Notes under the pieces: generated by a model
Told to the model about the DNA's origin: nothing
Seen by the model: only the letters and a program-made list of their open reading frames with translations
Databases searched by the model: none
In this document: one piece after another, positions 37,107-49,017 of the stretch
Layout of the letters: every line of letters starts with the position of its first letter
How positions within the stretch are numbered: position 1 is the first letter of the stretch
Assembly (NCBI GenBank): GCA_001606155.1
Contig: LODT01000013.1
Coordinates: forward strand, 1-64,000
Length of the DNA stretch: 64,000 nt
Reading direction: 5' to 3'
Origin: Tieghemostelium lacteum
Lineage: Eukaryota; Evosea; Eumycetozoa; Dictyosteliales; Raperosteliaceae
Made by a program: the position numbers and the translations under genes

Positions 37107-39203
37107 ATGGAAACATTGAAATTCAAGGAATTTAGTAGTTTAGTAAATATTTCCTTTTGGCATGAATTGTCAAAAAAGAAATTAGATGTTTTAAAGTTGA
37201 GTGATAAACCAGTTGATATCAATGCTTATTATACATTTTCAACATCACAACAGTTGGACCCATTTCTGTGTTTAGAATTTAATTCATTTCAACCATTAAA
37301 GAATAGTAATAATACAAATGAAGAATACTATCAATTACCAATTAGATCCTATTTATCACCAGGTACTTTATACAATTATAATACCTCTGAAGATTTTAAA
37401 CAATCACCAAAAGCAAAGATTTTTGAAGATACTTCAAAACAAGTAAGTTCTATACACTCTTTCTATTTTTATGATTAATATTAACAGTCTTTGATATAAT
37501 AGATTTATAATGATATCACTACAGGAAAAGTTGATAAAGATCCATCACTTCTTACTAGATTTATATTGTTAACTTATGCAGATATTAAAAATCATCAATT
37601 TTATTATTTATTTGGATTTCCAGCACTATTACCATCTACACCTATGCAACAGAGTGGGAAGGTTCAAGGATTGTCAGAGTATTTGAATACTGATCAGTTG
37701 AAATCGTTAGCATCTCAATTACCACTCTCTCAATTCTTTTTATTAAAGAAACAGGGAGATGGAGTACAGGTACATACAATTGACCAATGGACAACTGTAA
37801 ATGGTGATAAACCATCTGAAGAAGAGGATAATCTACCAATTGTTGGGTTTTGTGATCCTTGTTGTCTACCAGAGAATCCAAGTTGGCCATTGAGAAATTT
37901 CTTGGTTTATCTATCGGTTAGATACCAAGTGAAGAAAGTTAAGGTTATATGTTTCAGAGGAATGGGATTGTTGAGTAGTGCACAAAGTACTGAAACTTCA
38001 TCTATAGTATTCACAGCAGTGTTACCTGAACAACAGAAATCTGATGAATGGTCTGGTAAATCAGTTGGTTGGGAGAAAGATACTAATGGCAAGATTGCAC
38101 CTAGATATGTATCTATAGCCTCAACTATGGATCCTTTGAAATTAGCTTCACAATCGGTTGATTTGAATCTGAAATTGATGAGATGGAGAATATTACCTTC
38201 ATTGAATTTGGAGAAAGTTCAAGATACCAAATGTCTTTTATTAGGGTCTGGAACATTGGGATGTAATGTAGCTAGATGTCTAATGTCATGGGGTGTTAGA
38301 AACCTTACATTTGTAGATAGTGGTAAGGTATCCTATAGCAATCCAGTCAGACAGACTTTATTCACGTTTGATGATTGTACACCTAAACAAAAGGAGAAGG
38401 CTACTGCAGCTGCAGATGCTATAAAGAAGATCTTCCCAGCTATGAATGCAAAGGGAGAGGTTATGTCCATTCCAATGGCTGGACATGCAGTAGCTCAACA
38501 GGATCTTGAGAATGTAAAATCTCAATTTGAAAAACTTGATAAACTAGTTCAAGAACATGATGTAATATACCTATTAACAGATAGCAGAGAGTCACGTTGG
38601 TTACCTACACTTTTAGCTAGATACTATGGTAAACTACTCATCAATGCTGCATTGGGTTTTGATAGTTATCTAGTCATCAGACACGGTGTTAAAGGTACTG
38701 AAAGTGATGGAGGTTGTGATCTTGGTTGTTACTTTTGCAATGATGTCATTGCACCAAGTGACACAATGAAAGATCGTACACTTGATCAACAATGTACAGT
38801 TACAAGACCTGGGTTATCCATGATGGCTAGTGCAGCAGCCGTCGAGTTGATGGTATCAGTATTACATCATCCTCAAGGCGGCAGAGCACCAGGTGAAACT
38901 CAAAATGAACTAAACTCAGAGATCTCAACACCACTTGGAATTGTACCTCATCAACTTAGAGGATTCTTATCCTACTATCAAACACTACCATTATTTGCAA
39001 ACCCATACAAAAACTGTACAGCATGTAGTCAACCAGTTATAAATGAATTCAAAGAACATGGTTGGGAATTTGTTCTAAGAGTTCTAAATGATTCATCATG
39101 TCTTACTAAAATCACAGGTATTGATGATATTCAAAATGAAAATGTAAATATAGACTGGGAAATTGAAGGTCAATCCAATAGTGATGATGGTGATGATTTT
39201 TAA
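37107..39203 (+). CDS. atg7: ATG7, E1-like enzyme of autophagy
   Basis: Two exons, 37107..37442 and 37503..39203, donor GTAAGT, phase 0, 678 aa, close to the usual ATG7 length. The N-terminal half matches the ATG7 N-domain (FSSLVNISFWHELSKKKLD; SYLSPGTLYNYNT). The E1 adenylation domain has LLGSGTLGCNVARCLMSWGV near residues 356-375 for ATP binding, and the metal/zinc cysteines of CDLGCYFCNDV. The catalytic cysteine sits in DQQCTVTRPGLS near residue 543. ATG7 activates ATG8 and ATG12 for conjugation to lipid and ATG5. The C-terminus is acidic (NSDDGDDF). About 430 bp upstream hold only T- and A-rich spacer. Confidence 0.95.
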
Positions 39204-39459
39204 AATAGCCAAAAAATAACAATGCAATCCTATAAAATTATAAAATTATTCTTCATAATGTATCACAAATCAGATTTATTATATTTATAAAATTTTATTA
39301 CATTTGCATAAATATCTGTCTAAAAAAATCAAAGCGATTATTGTAAAAACCTAGGATCTGTTACACATTTTTTTTTTAAAATTTAAAAAAAACTCCCCCC
39401 AGTGGTTTGTCATCATCTTACCTTGAAGACAAAGGAGAATAGTTTTGTAAGAGTTAGTG

Positions 39460-40573
39460 ATGGGTATGTGGTGTCAATATATTGAATAAAAATAGGGAAT
39501 GGTTGATTAATTAATGTATTTTGTGAGTAGATTTAACAAAACTAGTGTATTTGACAGATGATATTGCATATGATCCATGTCTACCCAAAGGAATTGCATT
39601 GTATAGATACGAAGCAACAGAGAGTGAGGAATTGACATTGGAAGAGGGTGATATAGTAGATATAATGGAAGAAGCAGATGATGGATGGTGGCATGGATCA
39701 AAGATTGTTAAACCTGAAAAAGGAAAAAGCTCAGGAATTTTCCCATACAATTACATTCGTAAACTCTCAAAAACTGAGTATGATCAGATAAAGAATCTTC
39801 TCATTAGTGGTAATAAAAATGTTATAATTCAAAATCATGGTTATGTAGATCCAAATCAAAATCCAACTTCACAACCACCTTCACAATCCTCCACTTCACA
39901 ACAATCCTCACAACAATCTCAACAAACGCATTCTTCATTGTCATACAGCGATATACAAATTGATAATGATACTAAAACATATCATAATCATGCATCTCTA
40001 TCGGATCCCTTAGAGAAAAGATCATCAGGTACAGGTGCAACTATAAATTACCCAAATAGTAACAACAACGGAAACATTGGTGGTAGTTATGAGGAAAACT
40101 ATACCCAATTACAAAGATTATCAATACAACAACCAAAACCACAATCAAGTGTTACAATTAAAGTATGTAATTACAGTATCTATTTATAAGTCATTTTAGC
40201 ACCTTCTCAAACTAACGTATATATATGTATTTAACTATAGTTAAATGATGTAGCAAAAGAAGGTTATTTAATTAAAAAAGGTCATATTAGAAAGAATTGG
40301 AATGTAAGATGGTTTACATTGAAAAGAAATGTACTTACATATGCCAAATCACCAAGTGAACCTAAATTAAGTGGAACTATTGCATTAACAAGAGACACTG
40401 AAATTGATATAGCAACCAGTATGAAAAGAACAAATTGTTTTCAAATTAAAATTCCAATCGATGGTAACAAGGATAAACCTTTTATTTTTATTTGTTCTGC
40501 TCATTCTGCTGATGATATGGAATCATGGATTAGAAATCTTAATCAAGCTAGTATGTATACAAAACTATTATAA
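39460..40573 (+). CDS. SH3-PH adaptor protein with a 4-nt first coding exon
   Basis: Proposed exons 39460..39463 (ATGG), 39558..40162 and 40241..40573, 313 aa. The long frame has an in-frame stop upstream and no usable ATG near the start of the SH3 domain. The ATGG followed directly by GTATGT, spliced at TTGACAG, gives MDDIAYDPCLPKGIALYRYE in phase. The SH3 domain spans about residues 12-70 (ALYRYEA, EEGDIVDI, DDGWWHG, GIFPYNYI). A Gln/Ser/Asn-rich linker follows. The PH domain covers about 205-310 (AKEGYLIKKGHIRKNWNVRW, FICSAHSADDMESWIRNL), with its first strand at the exon 3 start. It probably links phosphoinositide membranes to proline-rich actin regulators. The microexon start needs transcript support. 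Confidence 0.75.
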
Positions 40574-40851
40574 TAGTTTTTTTTACAATACTAAATAACT
40601 AATATTTATATTTAATAGAAAATATATAAAAATGTGTACAATATGAATATAAAATTACAATCAAAAATATTATTATTCGAATAATACCATTGTCTCAACA
40701 CTCACCCATTTAAACACATGAAAATATCAACATTTTAAATTAAAAAAAATAATAATAATAGTAATAATACTATAACAGTTCTGATTGTTACAAATAAAAC
40801 CCGCAAATGACTCCTATTGAAAGTTTCACTTTGGGTGGTTTTTATTCCTCT

Positions 40852-42708
40852 TTATCTATTATTACTTATATTTAAATACATGGATTCTATACAATTTACA
40901 ATTTCAGTGTGTCCTTTTTGTTTGGCAATTTCCAATGCCTCTGTAAATGTCAACAATGCTGATGTAGAACCATTGGTTTGACTAATGAGGAATTTTACAA
41001 TTTCTATATGATTATTGTTAACTGAGACTCTAAGTGCCTTAGGAGTTGCTACAAGTCCAGCACGATTATAAAGAAATTCTAAAATCGAAAGTCTATTGAA
41101 TTCAACAGCCGTTTCTATCAGTTGATTGTTGAAATTACTATTTTCTATATTGTTGTTGTTTGTCAAATCATAAAGATATTGTAGTACCTCTAAATGACCA
41201 TGTCTAACAATTCGATTATATGTGAAATTGAGGAAATGGTAGGTTCTATTATTATTACTGTGATGATTGACATTTGAAACTATAGTTTCACCTTGATTAT
41301 TTACAATGTTTATTGGTACTAATGTGATGGTAGGTTTGGCAGAAATTTGCATTTTATCTAGATTTTGGTAGAGACATTTAAGTATTGACAATTGGCCGTA
41401 TTCTGATGCATTAATAACTGCATTTTTGCTGAACCCTTCCAATCGGTTTTTTAAAAGAAATTCTACACATTCCAAATTGGAATTATTAAATGATGCCACA
41501 TTGATTGCATGTAGAGTGCAACCTTCTGTTCTATGATAATGAAGGAATTTCAAGACTTCCAAATGTCCTAGTGCACTTGTATTCATTGCTGATTTGGTAC
41601 ATCCTTCTGATCGGTTAAAATGTAGAAACTTAACCATTTCTAAATCACCAAGACTAGATGCACAATCCATAGCATTTGTTGTGCATCCCCCGACTCCATT
41701 TCCAAAATATTGATGGAGTAGTTTAAGAATTTTAAGGTTACCTCCAGCAGCTGCGTAGTCCATAGCAGAGAGTTTATCTCCTCCTTGGCATTGTAAGAGC
41801 TCATCAAGTCTATGACTCAAAAGAAACTCCACGACCTGGACATGTCCATTTTTAGCAGATTGGTTGATGGCACTTACTGTACAGCCTTCTTGACGATTCT
41901 CATGTAAATATCTTACAATTTCCAAATGACCACCTTCACTTGCCATGTCCATTGCCTGTTTTGTACAACCTTCTTGTCTGTGGGTATTCAAGTACCTTAC
42001 AATTGACAAATGCCCATTAGCAGCAGCCATAGTAATAGCAGCTTTAGTAGCACTTTTACCAATATCATGAAAATATTTGGTAATCTCTAAACTACCACTC
42101 TGAGCTGAGTAATCAATGGCATCTATATCCTTGTAAAACTCTTTAAATTTCTTTTTCCAGAAATTACTATGTAAGAGTTTGATTAGATCCAAATCAGTAG
42201 AATACTTGAATATCAATTCAAAACACTGTTTTGACCAACCTGATAATTCATATTCCAGCTCAATCATTTCTATTGATATTGGTTGTATAGCAATTACAGG
42301 TACTTGAGAAGAGCTAATATTCAAAGTAGTTAACTTTTTACTTGGCGATGCAGGTTGATGATACTGAGTTATTTGTTGTTGAAATCTCTGTAATTTATAT
42401 CTTAGTAATGAAAACCAACGATTTTCACATAACCAAGTAGCATCTTTAATCTCGTAGTATCTCTTAGTACCTTCCTCCATAGTAAACAAAAATGATAATA
42501 TCTTGTTCCAAATAAACTTATTCTTAAATATGCATTTATAGAATAGATTTTCATCATTACTTCTAGTATTGGTAAATGTGTTTGTCATACTATTGGTACT
42601 ATTTGATAAACTATTTGAAATATTACTACCACCTCCACTACTACTAGACAAACTATTTGGAATTCTGTCACCAGACAATCTCAATACCATCTTTTTAATT
42701 TTATCCAT
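40852..42708 (-). CDS. Ankyrin-repeat protein of the dictyostelid type
   Basis: A single-exon frame of 618 aa. The N-terminal 70 residues are Ser/Asn-rich. They are followed by FKNKFIWNKILSFLF, an F-box-like opening common in this dictyostelid family, and then about ten divergent ankyrin repeats with the pattern A...A...GHLEIVRYLH.NR.EGCT. Several loops carry Asn-rich insertions. Such proteins act in protein-protein contacts. Dictyostelids encode many, and no specific orthologue is evident. It converges on the SH3-PH gene with about 280 bp between the stops. Confidence 0.85.
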   Translation of the reverse strand: MDKIKKMVLRLSGDRIPNSLSSSSGGGSNISNSLSNSTNSMTNTFTNTRSNDENLFYKCIFKNKFIWNKILSFLFTMEEGTKRYYEIKDATWLCENRWFSLLRYKLQRFQQQITQYHQPASPSKKLTTLNISSSQVPVIAIQPISIEMIELEYELSGWSKQCFELIFKYSTDLDLIKLLHSNFWKKKFKEFYKDIDAIDYSAQSGSLEITKYFHDIGKSATKAAITMAAANGHLSIVRYLNTHRQEGCTKQAMDMASEGGHLEIVRYLHENRQEGCTVSAINQSAKNGHVQVVEFLLSHRLDELLQCQGGDKLSAMDYAAAGGNLKILKLLHQYFGNGVGGCTTNAMDCASSLGDLEMVKFLHFNRSEGCTKSAMNTSALGHLEVLKFLHYHRTEGCTLHAINVASFNNSNLECVEFLLKNRLEGFSKNAVINASEYGQLSILKCLYQNLDKMQISAKPTITLVPINIVNNQGETIVSNVNHHSNNNRTYHFLNFTYNRIVRHGHLEVLQYLYDLTNNNNIENSNFNNQLIETAVEFNRLSILEFLYNRAGLVATPKALRVSVNNNHIEIVKFLISQTNGSTSALLTFTEALEIAKQKGHTEIVNCIESMYLNISNNR

Positions 42709-43095
42709 ATTGAACTCTTTTAGTAAACTCTAAATTTTACTCTAGAGTAAACTTTTCAAATAGAGACTAAATAATCTCTGAGTGAGCGTGGCTGTGTTAA
42801 GGTTATAATACTATCTTTTTTTTTTTATTTTTATCAAAAACCCTCCCAATCAGTTATCAAATTTTTATAAAAATAAAAATAAATATTTTGATTTTACTTG
42901 ATTTGATTGATTCGATTACTATTTACTCTAAATAAATTTATTATAAATTTTGAAATGATGTAAATAACAAATTTCATTTTTAATTCATTTTTCTTAAATA
43001 ATTTAAAAAAAAAGTAATAATAATAATAATTCAATTTTAAATTTTAATAACAAATTTACTTTTCAATGAACAATTATTATAAAGTCTTATTTTAA
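42709..43095. other. AT-rich spacer upstream of the ankyrin gene
   Basis: About 390 bp with T and A runs and short ATA repeats. It should contain the promoter of the ankyrin gene on the minus strand. No gene or RNA was recognised. Confidence 0.5.
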
Positions 43096-43399
43096 ATGAT
43101 ATATTCATTTAAATATGCAAATGGGACTATAATAGTGTCTAAAGATAATTTAGGATATTCAAATCTCGATTGGATGGATGGAAATGATGATAATGTATTA
43201 AGCTTTGAATATTATTGTTGTGATATAATAGATACGCCCCCATAAAGAAGGAAGAATTGCTGCAATGATATACGATTTATACGATACTAGAGATGATAAT
43301 TGGGAAGATGATGAAAGAATATATTGTCCTTTAGTGGATCAGAAAAAGCCCAATCGTGGATTCAATAGGAAATGGTTGAGAGGATTTATTATAGTTTAG
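43096..43399 (+). pseudogene. Small acidic gene interrupted at a C5 run
   Basis: From the ATG at 43096 a frame of 49 codons (MIYSFKYANGTIIVSKDNLG ...) ends at 43245. The +1 frame continues at once as EGRIAAMIYDLYDTRDDNWE and runs to a stop at 43399. The switch coincides with a run of five C in ACGCCCCCATAAAG. One C fewer would leave a single frame of about 100 codons with coherent acidic character. This is either a recent pseudogene or a homopolymer error in the assembly. No family recognised. Confidence 0.45.
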
Positions 43400-43530
43400 G
43401 ATTTATTATCATTTATGGTTGTTTGACATTCGAAGAAGATAGGGTGGAGATAGATTCAGAGATTGTGTTCCATATAGTGCACTTTTTATTTGAGTAGTCT
43501 AATGAAAGTGGAGAGAGATAATTTTAAAAA

Positions 43531-44300
43531 TTATCTAAAATAATCTCTCTTTATATACCCTACCCACAATCTATCGTATCTTTCTTCCTCTGTTTCGTAA
43601 AATATATTTTTGGAAATATTATTAGTTTCTTTATCTAACAAATTTACATATATATGATCATGACATTCTACAAGCCCGTCCTTGAGTATAAATATCCATA
43701 ATGTTGTATTATCATAGATTTCTATATCTAATGGCAAATCATAAGCCTCTTCAATATCATCACAAATAATAGTATGACAGAATTTTGTCAAAAATGTTGT
43801 AGGATGTTCACCTATTCCAACTCTCAATTCTATATTTATCTCGTCTCCACTTTTTGGTGAAAATATACGGATTTCTAATTCTCCTACTAGATGATTGCTC
43901 GAAACATATTTTATCTTATATGCTTTTCTATTAATGACAATTTGTCTATTTACGTAGATATGATCGATATCAACATATTTCAAACTAAGGACATTTTTAT
44001 ACAATGTTAAATATGAACTATCAACATTAGTAAGTTTATCCCCCAAGCATTTGAATATCCATATATTTGCATCACAAGGGATATTTATGATGAAATTTAT
44101 ATCAAAGGAGTGTATTTTTTGTGTACAATCGAAATCTTGTTCAATTATCAAAATAGATCTACTTAATGAATTATATTTGCCTATTCTTACTTGTATTTTT
44201 ACAATTTCTTCTGTTTCATAATCTGATATAAATAGCAACTTGAAAGATCCTTGCACCCGATATAGTATTCATACTATCTCTATCTATTTCTACAAGTCTC
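43531..44300 (-). CDS. Unknown protein with two-fold internal repeat; start uncertain
   Basis: The open frame 43531..44256 encodes about 240 residues but has no ATG near its start; the first codon is GTG. The nearby ATG at 44300 (MRLVEIDRDSMNTISGA) is one frame off, and no intron of normal size joins them. The gene is therefore damaged, mis-assembled or begins elsewhere. The protein is two related halves: IQVRIGKYNSLSR ... IPCDANIWIFKCL and IELRVGIGEHPTT ... IYDNTTLWIFILK, both beta-rich, each about 100 residues. No known domain is recognised. The plus-strand neighbour at 43096 is also frame-broken. Confidence 0.45.
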
Positions 44301-44404
44301 ATGATGGATTTTATTTATTTATTTAAAATGACTCTAAAATTTTTTTTAATTTTTTTCTTTTTTTTATAATTCTTTATCATACAACTTCATTACAAATATA
44401 TAAG

Positions 44405-46239
44405 ATGAAGATCATTTGTATATTATTGGTGTTGGTTTCAATATTATCTATTTGTGTATATTCAAAAGCAAATAAATATGAATTATCACCAACATTTGGA
44501 GTATCTCCAGAATGTAAGCAAAATAAATTCAGATGAATCATTTAGTGGTATAATGAGTTTAACTTATTCATATTGGAAATTTAGTGTTAGAATATTATCA
44601 AGGAAAGACATTTAGTTGTTTAAGATCGAATAAACAAATACCAATTGAACAAGTAAACGATGACTATTGTGATTGTCCAGATGGTACAGATGAACCAGGT
44701 ACATCAGCATGTAATAACGGTGTATTTTACTGTGCCAATAAAGGCTATAAACCATCAAATCTTCACACATCACTATTGAACGATGGATTCTGTGATTGTT
44801 GTGATGGATCTGATGAGTATCTTGGTAAGGTTACATGTCCAAATAATTGTCAGGATTTAGGTAGTGAACTTAGAAAGAAGAGAGAACAAGAAATTGAAAC
44901 CTACACTGCCGGTTTGAAAAAGAAATCTGAAATGGAAGAGGAATCAAAATCAATTTGGGCCTCTAAACAAGAGGAATTGGAGAGATTAAAGAAAGAAATT
45001 GATCCTCTCAATTCAGATCTAAAAGAATTACAAACCAAAAAAGACAATAAGCAAAAGGAAAAGGATGCCGAAAGACAAGCTCTCAAAGAAAAACGTCAAC
45101 AAGAACTAAAAGAACTCGAGGAACAACAAGAACCTAAACCATTGGATGGTGAAGGTCAAGAAATTAATACAGATGAGCTTAAAGAAAGTAAAGAAGGTAG
45201 TGAAGATGTCCAACCTGAAGTACCAACTGTTGAAGAAAAACCATTAACCTCTGAGAATTTAGAAACTATATCTAGAGGTAAGTTTTTTTTATATTTTATA
45301 TATATTTATGTTATCAATTTTTGTATATTTTGTATATTTTCTCAAGGTATTGTTAATGTTGGTTGTTTTTATTTATAATAACTTTTTAAATATTTATTTA
45401 ACATACTATTTACTCAAAAGGTTTATTTTATATATTATTTTTCTTCTCTCTCTACGTTATAAAAAAGGTAAAGATCAAAATGATGACCACAATGATGATA
45501 ATAATGATGAAAAACATGGTGATTCGTTTCTATATATGTTAGTACAAAATCATTTTTCAACTCTTTGGAACTTTTTTAAACAATATCTACCAAAGAGTGT
45601 TTATTCGGATCTCAATGGTATAGTTTTAATTTCCAATTACCATCACCACCTCTACACAACAATCAATGTTTTTGTGTTGTATTTTAAATCACCTTTGATA
45701 AAATCATCATCAAAAACAGGATCAGAATTAAGTAAAAATTAAATTAATGATAAAGTTAAGGGGTACTAACTTTTTATAATTATAAATTTATAGATTTGGA
45801 ATCTTTGGAAAGCGAGATCTCAAGCAAAAAAGACACTCTAAGAGAGAAAGAAAATGCCATCAGCGACATTGAAAAACTATTTACCTATGATTTTGGTAAA
45901 AATAATGTATATTTACCATTACATGGAAAATGTTTTGAAGTGAAAACTAAAGAGTATAGTTACTCTTTTTGTCCATATGATAAAGCTCAACAAGGTCACA
46001 CTAGTTTAGGTAAATTTGAGAAATGGGAAGGCAGTGTAATGGAATTTGCAAATGGTCAACAATGTTGGGGTGGTCCAAAGAGATCTCTAAAAGTCTCTTT
46101 TGAGTGTGGTGTAGATAACGAGGCATATGATGTTCAAGAACCAAGTAAATGCGAGTATTCAATGAAATTTAAAACAGCAGCTGCATGTGATTCAGAACAT
46201 CTAAAAATATTATCTCTTGACAAAGATCATCAATTATAA
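44405..46239 (+). CDS. Glucosidase II beta subunit (PRKCSH)
   Basis: Four exons, 44405..44513, 44585..45277, 45468..45731 and 45794..46239, all joined in phase 1, 503 aa. The signal peptide is MKIICILLVLVSILSICVYS. Two LDL-receptor class A-like cysteine modules follow (DDYCDCPDGTDEPGTSAC and DGFCDCCDGSDEYLGKVTC). Then come a charged coiled coil and an acidic linker, a less conserved third exon, and a C-terminal MRH lectin domain (HGKCFEVKTKEYSYSFCPYD, QCWGGPKRSL). The subunit recruits and retains the catalytic glucosidase II alpha in the ER, where glucose is trimmed from N-glycans. The C-terminus is DKDHQL, not a clear HDEL/KDEL signal. Confidence 0.92.
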
Positions 46240-46365
46240 AACAATAATAAATTGAATAATAGATAATTATAAAATAATAATAATTTTAAAATAACATTAT
46301 AATTGGGTTCCTTTTATTTAATAATTAACATTAATCTCTCTAAATACTAAAAAAAATTTCATTTT

Positions 46366-47914
46366 TTAATTTGGTGAATTTGATCTATCTCTTGAACGAT
46401 CTTTGTTTCCGTTCATGTTACCATTGTGGTGTCCATTATTGTGAGCATCAACATCGTTTGGTTTTTCTGTTCTTCTATCTTCTCTGGAACGATCTCTTGA
46501 TCTATCTCTCTCTCTTTCTCTTGAACGATCTCTTTCTCTAGAGAAATCCCTTGGCATTCTATCTCTTGAACGATCTCTTGATCTATCTCTTGAACGATCT
46601 CTAGAACGGTCTCTTCTGTCTCTTGAACGATCTCTTGAACGGTCTCTTCTACTTCTATAGTATCTATCTCTTGATCTATCTCTTGAACGATCTCTTGAAC
46701 GGTCTCTTCTATCTCTTGAACGATCTCTTCTGTCTCTTGAACGATCTCTTGATCTATATCTTCTCTTTGGTGAACGCGATGCTCTTCTTCTATCTCTTGA
46801 TCTATCTCTTGAACGTGATCTGTCTCTACTAAATGATCTATCTCTTGATCTTTCTCTTGAACGTGATCTATCCCTCTTTCTATAAGGTCTTGGATTTGGA
46901 CAATCCTTTACCCAATGACCCTCTTCACCACATGAGAAACACTTATTATCAGCTATATGATAATATACATTAAATATTACAAATGGAGATAATTTAGTTA
47001 TTATTTAGTTAATTATATTTTTATTTTTTAAGTAAATTCAAAAAGCATACACACAAATGGGGAAAAATGGGGGATGGACATCATTAAGCATCATAGTAAC
47101 AATAGGAAATAGGGGAAGGAAGGGGGACAAAGCAAATAGCATAAATACAACAAATGAATGGCACTAGCCGAGGAACAAGGTACAATGATATGGAGCCTTA
47201 GGAAATTGTTTTTTTTTTTTTTTTTTGTTTTGAAAAGCATAGCTCCATTTTTGGGAAGATATGTTTTTGGCTAGCAGAAGGAAAAGCATTTCCGGTGGAA
47301 TGGGAGATGTCTTGGAAACATCATACTAGCATCATGATCTTGGGCTTTATATTTCATTATTTTTTTTTTTTTAAGCTGAATGAACTATTTGTCAACAAAT
47401 GTATAAAAACAACAACAATAACAAAAGTAGCACAAATAGAGATTAAAGAAAAAGATATTAGTTGTATTGTTATTTACATACCTGATCTACCTCCTTTTGC
47501 CCATTCAACTGAGATTTTACTGCCATTTAAGTTCTTTCCATTTACTTCTCTAAATGCATCTTCGGCATCTTTTCTTTCTTTATATTCAATAAATGCAAAA
47601 CCTGTAATGTTACAATGTGTTATTTCCAATGCTCAAATTTCATTTCATTTTAATCATAGATGTTAAATATTGATTAAAAAGTACATACATCTTCCATTTG
47701 TTCCTCTTTTTACATCATTTCTAGTGATAGTTCCAAATTTTGCAAATATATCGTTCAAATCTGATGAACGTGTATCAGGTGGTAATCTCCCTTTTTAAAT
47801 TGAAAAAAGAAATAATTTAATAAATATTCTCTGTTTGGCATATCAATAAACAAAGAGAGTTATTTGATCACAGCATATTTCAAGACATTTACCTATGTAA
47901 AGAGACATGGACAT
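46366..47914 (-). CDS. SR splicing factor, RRM + zinc knuckle + RS (SRSF7/RSZ-like)
   Basis: Four exons, complement: 47893..47914, 47689..47790, 47482..47601, 46366..46952, 276 aa. The RRM spans about residues 4-77 (LYIGRLPPDTRSSDLNDIFA, CFAFIEYKERKDAEDAF). A CCHC zinc knuckle CFSCGEEGHWVKDC occupies residues 86-99. The remainder is a long RS domain of RDRSRDRS repeats ending in an Asn/His-rich tail. One RRM, one knuckle and an RS tail is the layout of human SRSF7 and plant RSZ proteins, which control splicing and mRNA export. The third intron (46953..47481) is 529 bp, unusually long for this genome, with T- and A-rich stretches. SR genes often regulate themselves through such introns. Confidence 0.9.
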
Positions 47915-48138
47915 TACTCAAATATAATATCAGTAAAAATATTGGTTTGTTAAAATAATATAATATATAAATAATATAAAACAAACAAATAAAAATACAA
48001 CGAAAAGCGATATCAAGTAAGTAAATAATGTAAAAAAAATTTAAAAAAAATAAAAAAAAAAAAATTTTTTTTCAAAATTTCCAGAATGAACAGAAGTTCT
48101 TTTAAAGTGGAGAGAGTGACACGAAGTGATTAAAAGTG

Positions 48139-48960
48139 ATGTGTAAAAGTGTACAACCTAAACCATATTTATTATCAAAAATTGTATTTGGATTAGTTGG
48201 AACTGTATCAAAAATATGGTTAATGGGTTTGAACAGGACCAAATTACATAATTTTGAGACTCTTGTAGATGTACTTAAAGATCATCATAAAAGACCTATT
48301 GTAACGATATGCAATCACATTTCAAATTTAGATGATCCTATAATTTGGGGTGCATTACCTTCTAGTATCCTATTCCAACCATCACACATGAGATGGACAT
48401 TGGGTGCCTCCAATATCCTATTTACCAACCCGGTCTATTCAAAATTTTTTAGTCTTGGTAAATGTGTAAATAGACATAATATCCCAAAAAACACACCTTT
48501 CAATCATAACTTTACATAAAACTAATTCAAATTTAAAAACATAAAATAGATAAAAATAGTTAGAGGTGATGGTATTTATCAACCAGGTATGGATGAGACT
48601 TTAGATAAAATGTTAAATAATCAATGGATACATATATTTCCAGAAGGTAAAGTAAATCAATCTGATAAATTATTATATTTTAAATGGGGTGTTGGTAGAC
48701 TTGTTGGTGAATATTACTTAAAAACTGGTAAATATCCAATTCTACTACCAGTTCATATCAAAGGTTTAGAAAAATCAATGCCACTTCACAAAATACCTTT
48801 TCCAAGGTTTAACAAAGACATTGAGATTACAATAGGTGAGAAAATGGATTGTGATGATATAATAAGAGATAACTGTACAGAAAAAGATCCAAAAAATTAT
48901 TTTAAAGCCATAACAGATTCAATTCAAATACAATATAAAAAGCAGTTTAAATTAAACTAG
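48139..48960 (+). CDS. taz: Tafazzin-like cardiolipin transacylase
   Basis: Two exons, 48139..48465 and 48550..48960, joined in phase 0 between LGKC and IKIVRGDGIYQPG, 245 aa, the usual tafazzin size. Acyltransferase motif I is NHISNLDDP (His 60, Asp 65). Motif III is IHIFPEGKVNQ, and GRLVGEYYLKTG with PVHIKGLEK follows. Residues 11-30 form a hydrophobic membrane-embedding stretch. Tafazzin remodels cardiolipin acyl chains in mitochondrial membranes. The start at 48139 is the ATG immediately after the T/A-rich leader. Confidence 0.92.
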
Positions 48961-49017
48961 TAATAGTAGGATATATATATTTCAACATTATTGTTGTTAT
49001 TTGTAAGATTGATTAAT

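Noticed and set aside
44901-45086. Minus-strand frame in the glucosidase II beta gene
   Set aside because: Antisense to the charged coiled-coil exon; no independent support.
46623-46832. 69-codon plus-strand frame rich in Leu, Tyr and Phe
   Set aside because: Exactly antisense to the RS-repeat exon of the SR-protein gene.
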